Shown here: one piece after another, positions 1 through 10,602 of the stretch
Position numbering within the stretch: position 1 is the first letter of the stretch
Layout: each line of letters starts with the position of its first letter
Source: Halisarca cf. caerulea
Taxonomy: Eukaryota; Porifera; Demospongiae; Chondrillida; Halisarcidae
Reading direction: 5' to 3'
Length of the DNA: 64,000 bases
NCBI GenBank assembly: GCA_963170055.1
Contig: CAUJGJ010000313.1
Location: forward strand, 7,589,979-7,653,978
Notes under the pieces: model-generated
What the model was told of the DNA's origin: nothing
The model's input: the letters and a program-made list of their open reading frames with translations, nothing else
Databases searched by the model: none
Made by a program: the position numbers and the translations under genes

Positions 1-733
1 CTACCTGTTTAAGTTTATTCTAGATTGGTTCATCAAGGTCTCTCAAACATGTGTCGACAAAGGGGACTTCGGGATATCAGCTGCCTGCTACACAGTCTAT
101 TCAGCAAAGTGGTATCATAAGATCAACTGTACCGAATGGAATGCAAATTCAGAGCAGATGGTTGAGAAATTGGGAGGTATGCTTTGTTTCTCTGTCTACT
201 ACAATTTCTTATCAACACTGGCATAACTAGCAGGATTGATCGGTTTACAGATCATCATGATGCAATTCCTGATACCACCTGGAGCACGGCTGTTTGGTAA
301 GAGTTGTTGCTGTAGAAAATGGTCAAATTTTATATACAAAGCATTTATCCAATTGTTTGCCATTCTAATAACAGTGGGACCAATATCAATGGATTTATAC
401 TTGTTTAGAAGAATCCCACTGTCTTTTGAGGTATATGTCAAGCAATTTCCAGCAATGTATGTGGTTACCCTATGCGGCATCATTATCTTAATAATATTGA
501 ATGGTTTAACGCCTAACAAACTGACTCCTAGTTTGAAATCTCTGGGATGCCTCAAAGAAGAATGTTATCACAAGAAGACGTCAAATCGATCTCTCTACTA
601 CAAGACAGTCCAATGCAGGAGGAAGCGCAGCACAAGTGGGAATATGGTGAAGTCATATCCACGAGAATTTCATGTACGGCTATGCTCACGTAAACGAGAC
701 GAATGTACCAACGGAAAGGAAATCAATAATTGA
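1..733 (+). pseudogene. Family copy A: 3' part of a multi-pass membrane protein gene with an in-frame stop
   Basis: The frame starting at base 2 aligns along its length with the C-terminal half of copy B: the end of TM2 (ILDWFIKV), an extracellular loop with four cysteines and an N-C-T-E-W sequon, then TM3, TM4 and TM5 and a basic tail ending in TGA at 731-733. At 224-226 a TAA interrupts the start of TM3, where B has lysine (residue 223). The same frame stays open for another 168 codons and keeps family similarity, so the stop looks recent, or is an allele or a base-call error. The context TAA-CTA is not a known readthrough signal. A polyadenylation-like AATAAA lies at 873-878. The 5' half is outside the window. 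Calling it a pseudogene is inference from this single lesion. Confidence 0.75.
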
Positions 734-1554
734 TAAAACACCACAAAGCTTAATGGAACGAATATTAGAAAATTCACTTAATTTCTTTGTGTGCTAACTT
801 ACCAAGCAAAAAACTAAACTATTTTGTCTTTATCACTTATTGTCTTTATCCTTATTGTAATCACAAAATAATAATAAATTATAATTATGATAAAAATGTA
901 CTATTTTAGCAAAAAATTCATGACTTATGTACACATTGTATCGTTCCTCACAAATACTTAATTTCCTAATGTATAGGCCACTTTAACCAAGGGTAAGGGG
1001 CGTAGCCAGAAGAGAAATAAGGGGGTTTCTAAAAGCCATGATCTGGGCACATGGTGTACAAAAATAGTGGTATTATAAACCAGTTGTACTATAATAGCCT
1101 TTACTTACTGTAGCATGTGGTATCAACACTGTGGCCACATGCATGCAAGGGAACACCATGCACATTTAAATTTGTAATGGTAGTTTGAAAACTAGTATGT
1201 CAGACAAGCTAGAAATGACTATGAAGGACACAAAGCACACATGAATGTAGTATTAACAGCATTAATTTGTTGTCCTCTCAGTAGAACCATGGTCCATGTG
1301 TGCAGGTGCATGCTAGGTGACAATTAGAGAGAAGTATTGGGACTACTTGCATGATTGATTGCCATACTGGTGGCTTCAGATTAAAGGGATTTGTAATGAG
1401 GGGGGTTTCCTGGCAACCAGGAAACAATGGAGCTACGCCCCTGAGGGTGGTCTCAAAACACATGATCTAAGCAAATCCTCTGTCCACAACACTCCTAGGG
1501 CCCTCGAAATGGGCGTCAGACTACACAGGCTGTTAGACTATCAAGTGACTGGTC
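734..1554. other. Intergenic stretch with ends of a GGGGCGTAGC-type MITE
   Basis: No coding signal is seen. The motif AGGGGCGTAGC occurs near 997-1007 and in inverse complement near 1431-1441, each beside a G-rich GGGGGTTTC segment. This suggests the two ends of one roughly 450-bp inverted-repeat element. Internal similarity is too low for an exact boundary. Confidence 0.35.
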
Positions 1555-2066
1555 AAGTACAGAGAAACCTCTGTAATCCAACAGCTCTTTAATCCGACAT
1601 TCTCTCTAATTGTACTATCTTTTGAGGTACAGTCACCATATTAAATTATGCTAAAAGTTATGCCATAATCTGACAACCTCTGTCATCTGACACAATTTTG
1701 CTGTTCATTGAGTGTCGGATTATAGAGTTTCCACTGTATGGTCATGTACCTCAGAATGTGGTCTGATTAGGGAGAATGTTGGATTATTGAGGTGTTGGAT
1801 TACAGAGATTTCACTGGGAACTGCTATAACTTGTATAGCATGCAGCACCTCAATAATCCAACATTCTCTCTAATCTGACCACATTCTGAGGGACAATTAC
1901 CATGTTTGATTGTAATAAGCACACTGGATAATCTAACAACCTCTGACATCCATTTTGAGGCCCACAGAGTGTTGGATTATGTATGTATGTACAGTAGGTT
2001 TTGCTGTACATACGTACATACATTGCCTACAGTAATACTAAGGGTTGCTTTTCCAACATGTACTAA

Positions 2067-2068
<2 letters not shown>
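1555..2068. repeat. Duplicated block of pogo-like MITE ends, copy 1
   Basis: The block carries two nested imperfect palindromes built from AACCTCTGTAATCC-like ends facing GGATTA...TTTCACTG-like ends. It matches 4613-5159 over its whole length with scattered substitutions, and both copies run directly into a long (GT)n tract. The CAGTG...AACCTC end motif and TA flanks resemble pogo/Tigger-type terminal repeats. No transposase is present. Confidence 0.6.
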
Positions 2069-2155
<87 letters not shown>

Positions 2156-2159
2156 TATG

Positions 2160-2230
<71 letters not shown>

Positions 2231-2238
2231 TGATGTGT
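2069..2238. repeat. (GT)n microsatellite
   Basis: About 160 bp of GT dinucleotides, interrupted once near 2154-2160. It abuts the MITE block on its left, as does its counterpart at 5160. Confidence 0.98.
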
Positions 2239-2948
2239 GGAGAGAGATTAATTATGACTATAACACATATGTACATGTACAAATGTACAAACATAAAATC
2301 ATTCACATATGCAAAGGTACATACATATAGAGGTATAAAGACACATGTGCATGCTCCAGCTAGAAGGATTTAATATTATAACACAGGGTTGATTTACATA
2401 AAATAAAATAACACACGTTTACTGGGGTGTGTCTATGTGTGTGTGGGGCGAGAAAGCTTCTAACTTAGGGCTAATCCCTACCTAGGGGTCCACAACCACT
2501 GACAAAATCTGGTTAGGGTGGCAGACTATATCCTGATTTAATACTGCAGGTATATGTACGCACATAACTCACTGAAGAACCAAATGTCTCTCATGTACTA
2601 AATATACACATGTATACAGTGTAAACTCATTACAAAGAATGCTCTTACACAATAGACACTAGAAAGCTCTTACAGTGAACTTCTGCCTATAGTGAACAAA
2701 TACAAGAATCCCTGGTTGTGTTCTGTTATGAAAGTCTATCTTGTTTAAGTGAATTTCTGATATAGAGAAGAATTTTCAACGTCTCACGTGATTTGCTACA
2801 ATGAAATTCCACTATATGTGCCGTGTGGCAACACAATCCTGCACACTGTTCACTGCTCATCTTTTACAGAAGTGTGTAGCCTCATTTAGAGCTGACCAGC
2901 TCTAGAATATTAGCCAGCCACATCAGTGGTCCAGTTACATACATATGT

Positions 2949-3015
<67 letters not shown>

Positions 3016-3260
3016 CACAAACACACACGCGCGCACACACAACACACACACACACATACATTGATAACAGACCAACACATTGACTGATAGATAGTGTGTA
3101 AATACATGTATAAGTACACGGGACAGCTATCATGTTCAGCATGTAGGCCCATCTTAAGCAGTACCACTGAACTGGCCTGTACATGTCTGTATACATATAG
3201 TATGTATGTCATATGCATAGTGAGTGTTGGCACACACTAACATGCATACGTATGTATATA
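2239..3260. other. Intergenic, with an (AC)n tract
   Basis: No gene is seen. An (AC)n tract with a few GC interruptions occupies 2949-3055. The rest is AT-rich and unique-looking, with many short ACATGTA and TACGTA palindromes. Confidence 0.6.
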
Positions 3261-3441
3261 CAGTGGAACCTGTATAATCCCGCACCCATGGGGGAGGGAA
3301 AGACAGTGCTGGATTAGTAAGTTGCTGGATTATAAAGGTCAGTTTGAATGGTAAAGTTAATGTTATGTCAGTGCCAGAGAATCTTGGCCAGTTCAGGTGA
3401 ATGCTGGTTTACAGAGGTGCTGGATTAGGCAGGTACCACTG
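3261..3441. mobile_element. Pogo-like MITE
   Basis: It starts CAGTGGAACCTGTATAATCC after a TA and ends ...GGTACCACTG. The ends form an imperfect inverted repeat of the CAGTG/CACTG type seen throughout the window. It has no open reading frame, and its class is inferred from the ends only. Confidence 0.55.
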
Positions 3442-3663
3442 TGTGTTGTCCCAAATTCCATGGGAGGACAAAATTCCATAAAAAAAAGAAGCCCAGCTAA
3501 AGTAGCAGTTGTGTCAGTCATGGAAATACGTAAATACATACTGCACATGTACACATGATCGTAGTTGATATTTGTGCATGCAATTCATTAGATAAAGGAA
3601 CAAACGGTGATGAATACACACTGTGTTTTGTTGCCAATGTGATCCCATCAACCATGTGAATAC

Positions 3664-4170
3664 AACTATACCTGGTTTATCTGACCATGAAACAGTGTCA
3701 GACAAACCAGGTGTTGGGTAGAGCAGGTGTTGGGTAGAGCAGGTGTTGGGTAGATCAGGTGTTGGGTAGAGCAGGTGTTGGGTAGAGCAGGTGTTGGGTA
3801 GAGCAGGTGTTGGGTAGAGCAGGTGTTGGGTAGAGCAGGTGTAGGGTAGAGCAGGTGTTGGGTAGAGCAGGTGTTGGGTAGAGCAGGTGTTGGGTAGAGC
3901 AGGTGTTGGGTAGAGCAGGTGTTGGGTAGAGCAGGTGTTGGGTAGAGCAGGTGTTGGGTAGAGCAGGTGTTGGGTAGAGCAGGTGTTGGGTAGACCAGGT
4001 GTTGGGTAGACCAGGTGTTGGGTAGACCAGGTGTTGGGTAGACCAGGTGTTGGGTAGAGCAGGTGTTGGGTAGACCAGGTGTTGGGTAGACCAGGTGTTG
4101 GGTAGACCAGGTGTTGGGTAGAGCAGGTGTTGGGTAGATCAGGTGTTGGGTAGACCAGGGTAATCTGTAC
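3664..4170. repeat. 16-bp minisatellite, about 28 copies
   Basis: The unit is GGTGTTGGGTAGAGCA, with AGAGCA, AGACCA and AGATCA variants. Because 16 is not a multiple of 3, the minus strand reads open through every frame as a 16-residue periodic peptide. That makes the 228-residue open frame here a repeat artefact. The reverse complement resembles the TTTATCCAACACCTGG units at 16.68-16.88 kb and the ends of the surrounding MITEs. Confidence 0.95.
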
Positions 4171-4341
4171 ACCATTTAATGGAGGTACATACCGGTACAT
4201 TGATCACAGAGTACTGTTGGATGAACAAGGGTTTTGGGTAACTTACTATTGGATTAAGCAGATCACCCTGTACTTGATGCATCTGATGCAATATGCCATG
4301 ATGTGGTGTTGTCCATAACTATTGCATCATTCAGTGCAAGA

Positions 4342-4611
4342 AAACAAACTGCCACATGTCAGTGACCCAAAACCACCTGGTTGGTCTATATACTCCATCA
4401 CCTGTTAGTTCACCCAATGAAATTGCAACAGCTAAGTGTACACAAACAGTTGGAATCCCCACCTCCTGGATGGTTCTGTACAGAGACCACATAATGATAT
4501 TCATAGGCGATGCAATAGGTAATGTTTAGGGGAGAGTACCTCAGCCCGGGATAAATAACAAGACTGTGCTGGCAAGCTGCAGATCTGTCTGAAGGCTGGT
4601 GTGAAATACTG
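4342..4611 (+). repeat. Duplicate of the gene B promoter segment, without the gene
   Basis: This segment is nearly identical to 5224-5493, 882 bp downstream. It includes the TATA-like GGATAAATAA (4549-4558) and the bases around it. In the downstream copy the sequence continues into the start of gene B; here it runs into MITE ends. Direction and completeness suggest local duplication of the 5' region of B. Confidence 0.85.
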
Positions 4612-4612
4612 T

Positions 4613-5157
4613 TACAGTACAAGGAAACCCCTGTGATCTGACACTTTTAAAATCCAACATTCTCTCTAATTGCACCATCTTATGAGGTACAGTCACCATA
4701 TAAAATTATGCTAAAAGTAACGTCATAATCAGACAACCTCTGTCATCTGACACAATTATGCTGTTCATTGAGTGTTGGATTACAGAGGTTCCACTGTATG
4801 GTTATTGTACCTCAGATGTGGTCTGATTAGGGAGAATGTTGGATTATCGAGGTGTTGGACTACAGCAGTTTCACTGGGAACTGCTATATAACTGTTTAGC
4901 ATGCAGTATCACAATACAGTGAGACCTCTGTAATCTGACACCTCAATAATCCAACATTCTTCCTAATCCGACAATACTGACATTCTGAGGGACAGTCACC
5001 ATGTTTGACTATACTAAGAAACACTGGATAATCTGACAACCTCTGATAACCATTCTGAGGCCCATAAAGTGCTGGATTATGTACAGTAGGTTTCGCTGTA
5101 CATACAATGCCTACTGTATTACTGAGGGTTGCCTCTCCAGCATGTATTAATAGTATA

Positions 5158-5159
<2 letters not shown>
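4613..5159. repeat. Duplicated block of pogo-like MITE ends, copy 2
   Basis: Second copy of the block at 1555-2068. It contains two CAGTG/AACCTCTGTAATC-type inverted-repeat units and is followed directly by (GT)n at 5160-5214. Confidence 0.6.

Positions 5160-5214
<55 letters not shown>
5160..5214. repeat. (GT)n microsatellite
   Basis: About 27 GT units between the MITE block and the gene B promoter segment. Confidence 0.97.
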
Positions 5215-5220
<6 letters not shown>

Positions 5221-5430
5221 TGCAAACAAACTGTCACATGTCAGTTTCCCAAAACCACCTGGTTGGTCTATATACTCCATCACCTGTTAGTTCACCCAAT
5301 GAAATTGCAACAGCTAAGTGTACACAAACAGTTGGAATCCCTACCTCCTGGATGGTTCTGTACAGAGACCACATAATGATATTCATAGGCGATGCAATAG
5401 GTAATGTTTAGGGGAGAGTACCTCAGCCGG

Positions 5431-5440
5431 GGATAAATAA
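5431..5440 (+). promoter_or_regulatory. TATA-like element of gene B
   Basis: GGATAAATAA, 102 bp upstream of the B start codon. Related words lie upstream of C (GGTATAAATT, 10437), D (GGATAAAAGG, 17596) and E (GGATAAAAGA, 25626). Promoter function is inferred from this recurrence and position. Confidence 0.5.
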
Positions 5441-5532
5441 CAAGACTGCACTGGCAAGCTGCAGATCTGTCTGAAGGCAAGTGTGAACTACTGTACAACT
5501 TGTCAAAGGGCGAATAAGTCTATAGAAATCCT

Positions 5533-6600
5533 ATGGACAACTTAACCAACAACAGTGCCACTCCTCCATTCCTCTATGTGGAAGATGTAACTGGATTATC
5601 TCATATACACCAGCTTGCAGTGTTGATAATGTACATTGGACTAGGTGCATATCTCTCATTAGCAATACTAGGACTCGTATACTACATCTGTAAGAAGTGT
5701 ACCATCTACCACACTGCAAGGTGCTCCTACTGTGCAGAGCCAACGTCAAGGGGAACAGGATGTAAGAAGACTAGATTTCGGTGGACTGCACGATACTGCA
5801 GTGCAATTGAGTGGCTTACGGTTGGGCTATTGGTGGACATATTCCACACACCACATCTGAAAAAAGAAATTCGAGATGGAAAGAGATACCTAAGAGTGTG
5901 CAAGACGTATTCCTTACAAATCGAAAAGAACCCATCAATCACTGGCTTACTGTTTTATTCTACAATGGCAATGGTCTACTTCTCTCTATCAAAGATTCTT
6001 CTAGATTGGTTCATCAAGGTCACTCCAATGTGCATCAACACAGGTGATTTTGGATTACCAGCTGTATGCTATAGTCTTTCTTCCGATTCCGACAATCAGG
6101 TCAACTGCACCACATGGAATGAACATTCAGAACAGCTAAAGGAGAGTGAGGGAGATTTACTCTGTTTCTCGATCTACTATTTGCTGCCATCACTGGTGAA
6201 ATTAGCAGGATTATGGGGTTTACAGACTATCATTATGTTAATAATATTACCATTTGGAGTACGGAATTCAAGTCAACTTCTCAGCTGTAACACTTTCACA
6301 GTTTTCATATGTGCAATACCTACCATCTTTCTGCAGGTACCAATATTGTTAGAGAGTGATAACTTTAACTTCTTCTCTGAAATATTCATACTGTGTTTTC
6401 AAGTTATCTCTTTAATAAATATGGATGTGTCACCCATGGATACCATCAGTTCAGAATCCTGGGAAATATGTACAACTGGGTGTAATCATAACAAGTCAAA
6501 AGACAAGCATCTTTACGACAGTAGGGCCCAGGACTGGGAAGACAGTAGGGCCCAGGACTGGGAAGATTATAGTCCAAACTGGACCTTGGAGTATCGATGA
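5533..6600 (+). CDS. Family copy B: five-pass membrane protein of unknown function
   Basis: Intronless, 355 residues, first ATG at 5533. The short N-terminus has N-glycosylation sequons (NLT, NNS). TM1 spans about residues 28-52 and is followed by a cysteine-rich cytoplasmic loop (C-K-K-C, then C-S-Y-C...C). Next is a conserved basic segment VDIFHTPHLKKE (101-112). TM2 is about 136-161 (KILLDWFIK). An outer loop carries four cysteines (167, 179, 192, 211) and N191-C-T-T-W. TM3 is about 217-243, TM4 about 253-275 and TM5 about 286-305. Hydrophobicity suggests N-out/C-in. The tail has an exact 24-bp in-frame duplication (6517-6540, 6541-6564; DSRAQDWE twice). I recognise no named family. Five helices and the loop order argue against a standard innexin or claudin. 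Closest in the window to A and E. Confidence 0.9.
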   Translation: MDNLTNNSATPPFLYVEDVTGLSHIHQLAVLIMYIGLGAYLSLAILGLVYYICKKCTIYHTARCSYCAEPTSRGTGCKKTRFRWTARYCSAIEWLTVGLLVDIFHTPHLKKEIRDGKRYLRVCKTYSLQIEKNPSITGLLFYSTMAMVYFSLSKILLDWFIKVTPMCINTGDFGLPAVCYSLSSDSDNQVNCTTWNEHSEQLKESEGDLLCFSIYYLLPSLVKLAGLWGLQTIIMLIILPFGVRNSSQLLSCNTFTVFICAIPTIFLQVPILLESDNFNFFSEIFILCFQVISLINMDVSPMDTISSESWEICTTGCNHNKSKDKHLYDSRAQDWEDSRAQDWEDYSPNWTLEYR

Positions 6601-7941
6601 CAATTACATGTACACATGAGTACTAGGACAACGGAGAACAGGAACCGGGTGGAACAGAACCATTTTGATTGATAGAATCAATCAAGTATTCGTGTAATGT
6701 CATGTGACTTTATATGGTGCCATGTACCAGATTTATTATATAGTGTTACTTGGTGTAGACTATATTATTATGATTGTTATTATTATAATTATTAGGGAGG
6801 TTGTATTGTTGCTAATAATTAATTAGTTTGGTGGCTGCAATTGTGCGCATGGATGTAACACAGCAAAATCTCCGATAGCAGACACTCTGAAATAAGACAA
6901 TACATGTATTCTCTCTGCAAAGGACACAGCTGGGAGTCCCAAGATGTTTTCTGCCTATAGTTTCAATACATTTTGAACCTCCCAAAGAGGACAACCTCCT
7001 TACATGGGACAAAAAGACTGCCCCAAAGTGTTCTTTATTCGGAGATTCCACAGTACGTATTGCATTTCTTACCAATACTTCCATCTTCCTAGTCTGTTGC
7101 TGAATTTATTCATTTGCATATCACAACAGGTGTACTACGACAGTGTATTGCGACACAAAGACCGACCGACGCCGACACGGGTTACAGTTTAGGAACAAGT
7201 AAAATCATACCACACAGCAGAAATTTTGCAAGGACTTTAATTTTGTGATTTTCACAAGCTAACTGTGGCTCATGAAATTTCTTCCACCATTCTTGACCAA
7301 AAGACATTTTCCCCATTTGCATGTAATTTTCTAGCTACTGTATGTTTCACTCTTTGCAGTGGTGTTGGAAAACCTGTATGATTTGCTTGCCAACATCATA
7401 GGACATTTAGTGCACCACAATCTACATATGTAGTACAGTAAAACCTCTCTAATCCGTCAACCTTGCTAATCAGCTCTACTTTCTGAAACAAATTACAATG
7501 CATGCATTGAGCGTAAACCTTGTTAATTCGCCAACCGCGCTAATCCACTACAAAACTGTCATTCCCAATTGTGGCGGAAGAGAGATGTTTCTCTGTATTT
7601 TCCTACTATTCAGGATATTAACACAGTTGTGTACAAGGTTGGTCTGTTCTTGGTACCCAAAGGAACAGACATTACAAAGGTGTCAGTGAGCTAGGGCTCA
7701 TATGTAAATCCTACAGTTTTAACACTACTATGGCAATTGGGTACTTATGGCTGGAATACGCTACTGTTCATGACTGCTGCCTGCAAAGCTCATCGGTTCT
7801 GGGGCTAGGAAAAAAGATTGGTCAATTGCCCAATCTACCTTACTGACTCTACCACTTTTGGCAGCAGCCCCACTCACACACTAGTAGATCTGCCCACTCA
7901 CCAGACTACCCACCCACACACCAGTAGACCCGCCTACTCAC
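6601..7941. other. Intergenic or POFUT1 intronic; MITE fragments
   Basis: No coding exon is seen. About 6830-7060 resembles the AACCTCC...AAGTGTTCTTTA element at 39172-39375. A CAGTAAAACCTCTCTAATCC end lies at 7437. If POFUT1 continues leftward, this stretch and gene B would lie in its third intron. Confidence 0.5.
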
Positions 7942-9845
7942 CTGGTGGCCAGTAGGTCGGTGCTAGGTATTCCATGAAGTCTTCCATTGTAATGATTCTG
8001 TGATAGTCCTTCAATGGCTCCAATTCAAACCACTCCTTATAAGGAATCTGTTTCTATGGTAACAACAAAATGGAGCAAGTTTAAATTGTGATACAATACT
8101 GGAATCTAAAAGTGAAATAATCTACAAACTATTTACAGTGAAACCTATCTAAACTGAACCCTTTGTAATTTGAACCCTTTGGATGTGTTTTCAAGTCCTA
8201 CTCTCTATATTTGCTGTACATATAGAACCTCCCCAATCCGGAATCTTCTCTAAACTGAACCTCTTTTGGTCCCAAGGGTGTTCGGTTTAGAGAGGTTTCA
8301 CTGTATATGTATATACACATGTACTGTACACATGTACTGTACATATACGTAATGATGAAAAATGTGAAGAAGTACTACACATACATATATAATATCTAAT
8401 AGTAATATTTAGAGAAGTGTGTGAATAGAAATGCTATATTTTGTACAATTATTGAACAACCACTTCTTCTTTAACATCTTTTTTACCATTCTTGAACTAC
8501 AATGTACATACACACTGTGTACGTTAATAGTGGTATTTTAGTACAAGTTAGCATGCCTGCTATAATGTACAAAAGAAAACAAACACTGCACAATGGATGT
8601 ACATGGTGAAATCTTTGTGTCGAAATTTTGTAATTTTTGCAATGATGAGGTGTTCGTTGAAGTTTTACGCACAAATTTGTCTAAATTCTCCACATATATG
8701 TACTTAGAATAGCTGCTCACTCCATGAAAGCAAAAACGAGATATTTTAAAAATGGCCACTATAGTGCAAAGTTAACTGTATGAAACTTCCCGAAGTTCAT
8801 GGTACATGTAACGTGTGTACGTAGCTGAACGATATAAAAACAGAGCTCCAAAACATACTGGAAGTCACATTTGGTGCTACTACATCAGACATACAGATGT
8901 AAACGCTGCCATTTTGTTTTGTCTCGTGTCATCCCCACATATGGAGCACTACTGTAGTCCATAATATAACGTATACGTTTAATTTCGTGTGGTTTATACT
9001 TGTGGTATTTGCGGATTGGAAGACATCCATGAAAAGTTCACATCTAAAAACATTTAGATCAGGCTCTTGTGCAATGGCAAAACATGGCTGTCCGTGAAAA
9101 TGCAAAAATCGCCGAAAACCCAAAATACACAAAACTAAAGTGTATAAAGTATATACAGTGAAACACCTCTCTAATCCAACAGCTATCTAATCTGACATTC
9201 TCTCAGATTCAACATTCTCTCCGATTCGACCATCTAATGAGGTACAGTCACTATTATTAAAGTATCGTAAAAAGCACTCAATCAAATAACCTCCAAAAAT
9301 CCGACATTATTCACAGATCCCATAGAGTGTTAGATTAGAAATAATTCACTGTACATATACGTAACTATGTACCCATGCTAGTTACACCATAGACACTATA
9401 TACTACGTATGTCACTGGTTACGTAGTATATAGTGTCCATGGTTACATATATGAAATGTATAGGGTAGACACAAACATTGCATCATACACACATGCAAAT
9501 CAACACTACACATACGTACATACTTATGCATGTACCTATGCATGCATGGAGGCAATTCACACTGTACAGCATGCTCTATATGGCAAGTACTTACAGACGT
9601 TGCTCCATGCTGTGACAGTGAGGAAGCAGAGAGAGAGAGAAGAAACAGTCACGAAAAGGTGATAGAAATTGGTGTGCACCAACCAGACTCACATAGGTTA
9701 TGAACGGAGGGACCACTAGTGTGCGATCCAGAGCTTTAGCGAATGCCATTCCTCCAAGGAAGTGAGCAGCTTGGTTTCCAAATCTTCCTGCAAATTTATG
9801 TATAGACTCAACAACATAATTATGCAGGTTTTGGTGTGTGTATGT

Positions 9846-9916
<71 letters not shown>

Positions 9917-10366
9917 AGGATGGAACTTGTATTCCAGTAAAGGATCTAGAAATCCACCCAGCCCATGGCAACCATGTAAGGTATGCTTCTTCTGCTCACA
10001 AGAGGTTAAAGGAACTGGAATGCATGGAGGTGATTCCTAAGAAGATATGATCCCAACTAGACCACTTCATTACAACGAATGACCATCTTATGCTCTGATA
10101 TCATAGTAACTTTTAAAATGGTCTGAATACGTACATATCGATAAAATGACCGCAAAATTGGCTCGAAATGCAATGTGGAGCAGCTCACCCATACACAAAC
10201 AGAACATGACGTATCCCTTTGGGTCCCATTCGAACTCCGGCTTAGGCTCAGCAGCTGAAACGCTTAGTGCGTCTTTGTTGTCAACGACGAAATCTTCAGA
10301 AGAGACTGCCCAAAGGAACAAACACAGCAGGGACAAACTGCACGTGAAAGAAGTTACTAACGCCAT
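7942..10366 (-). CDS. POFUT1: GDP-fucose protein O-fucosyltransferase 1, first three exons only
   Basis: Three minus-strand exons join in frame: exon 1 10189-10366 (ATG at 10366, donor GTGAGC), exon 2 9693-9787, exon 3 7942-8053 (donor GTGAGT). They encode a signal peptide ([11 protein letters not shown]), the acidic D-P-K-G-Y segment, the GDP-fucose-binding motif CMGRFGNQ split over the exon 1/2 junction, [14 protein letters not shown], and [10 protein letters not shown]...[15 protein letters not shown]. All of these are diagnostic of POFUT1, the ER enzyme that adds O-fucose to EGF repeats of Notch-type proteins. About 116 residues are present of the roughly 390 usual for the family. The later exons, including the H-L-R-I-G-S-D-W region, were not found down to base 1. 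Either they lie beyond the left edge, with A and B nested in an intron, or the gene is truncated. Introns carry MITEs and (GT)n. Confidence 0.85.
8136..8303. mobile_element. Pogo-like MITE in POFUT1 intron 2
   Basis: Begins CAGTGAAACCTATCTAAACT and ends with the inverse complement of a near-identical 24-bp sequence (TTAGAGAGGTTTCACTG). TA dinucleotides flank both ends. There is no coding capacity. Confidence 0.75.
9156..9351. mobile_element. Pogo-like MITE in POFUT1 intron 1
   Basis: Starts CAGTGAAACACCTCTCTAAT and ends ...TTAGATTAG...ATTCACTG, with TA on both sides. The internal motif ATGAGGTACAGTCAC is shared with the copies at 1.6, 4.7, 15.8, 36.3 and 41.1 kb. Confidence 0.7.
9387..9442. 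other. Long hairpin, 23-bp arms
   Basis: Arms 9387-9409 and 9420-9442 match at 22 of 23 positions around a 10-nt loop. Part of the arm (GTAGTATATAGTGTC) recurs near 59590, so it probably derives from a repeat rather than being a dedicated RNA. Confidence 0.7.
9832..9914. repeat. (GT)n microsatellite in POFUT1 intron 1
   Basis: About 40 GT units with two TATG interruptions at the left. A plus-strand frame to its right (9917-10050) ends at a stop and has no recognised homology. Confidence 0.95.
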
Positions 10367-10602
10367 TTTCTCTTTGTTTACATTTCCAATTCCAAATTAA
10401 AACTCGAATTGTAGCAGCCCCTATCATTTATTACACGGTATAAATTGGCTCTGTCTGGCGAGGAGTACCGTGGCATCATTCATTTGGACTACAGACTCAG
10501 GCCTTGGCTACTGAGAGAGAGCATCGAAGTATCTCCAAAGTATCGTAGTATCGTAGGAAGTATCAAGTCGCAGCTTATGTACCAAGTGAGGTGAAGGTCG
10601 TC
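10367..10602. promoter_or_regulatory. Divergent promoter of POFUT1 and gene C
   Basis: Only 236 bp separate the POFUT1 ATG (minus) from the gene C ATG (plus). TATAAA lies at 10439-10444 in the C direction, 164 bp before its ATG. No TATA is evident for POFUT1. Confidence 0.6.

Noticed and set aside
3514..4200. 228-residue minus-strand frame
   Set aside because: Translation of the 16-bp minisatellite with a 16-residue period.
5533..6600. Innexin or connexin identity for the family
   Set aside because: Five predicted helices, a large inner loop between TM1 and TM2 and only one cysteine-bearing outer loop do not fit; no diagnostic motif was seen.
9917..10050. Plus-strand exon following a CAG acceptor-like site ([18 protein letters not shown]...)
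   Set aside because: No partner exon or homology, and it sits antisense in POFUT1 intron 1; a chance frame cannot be excluded.
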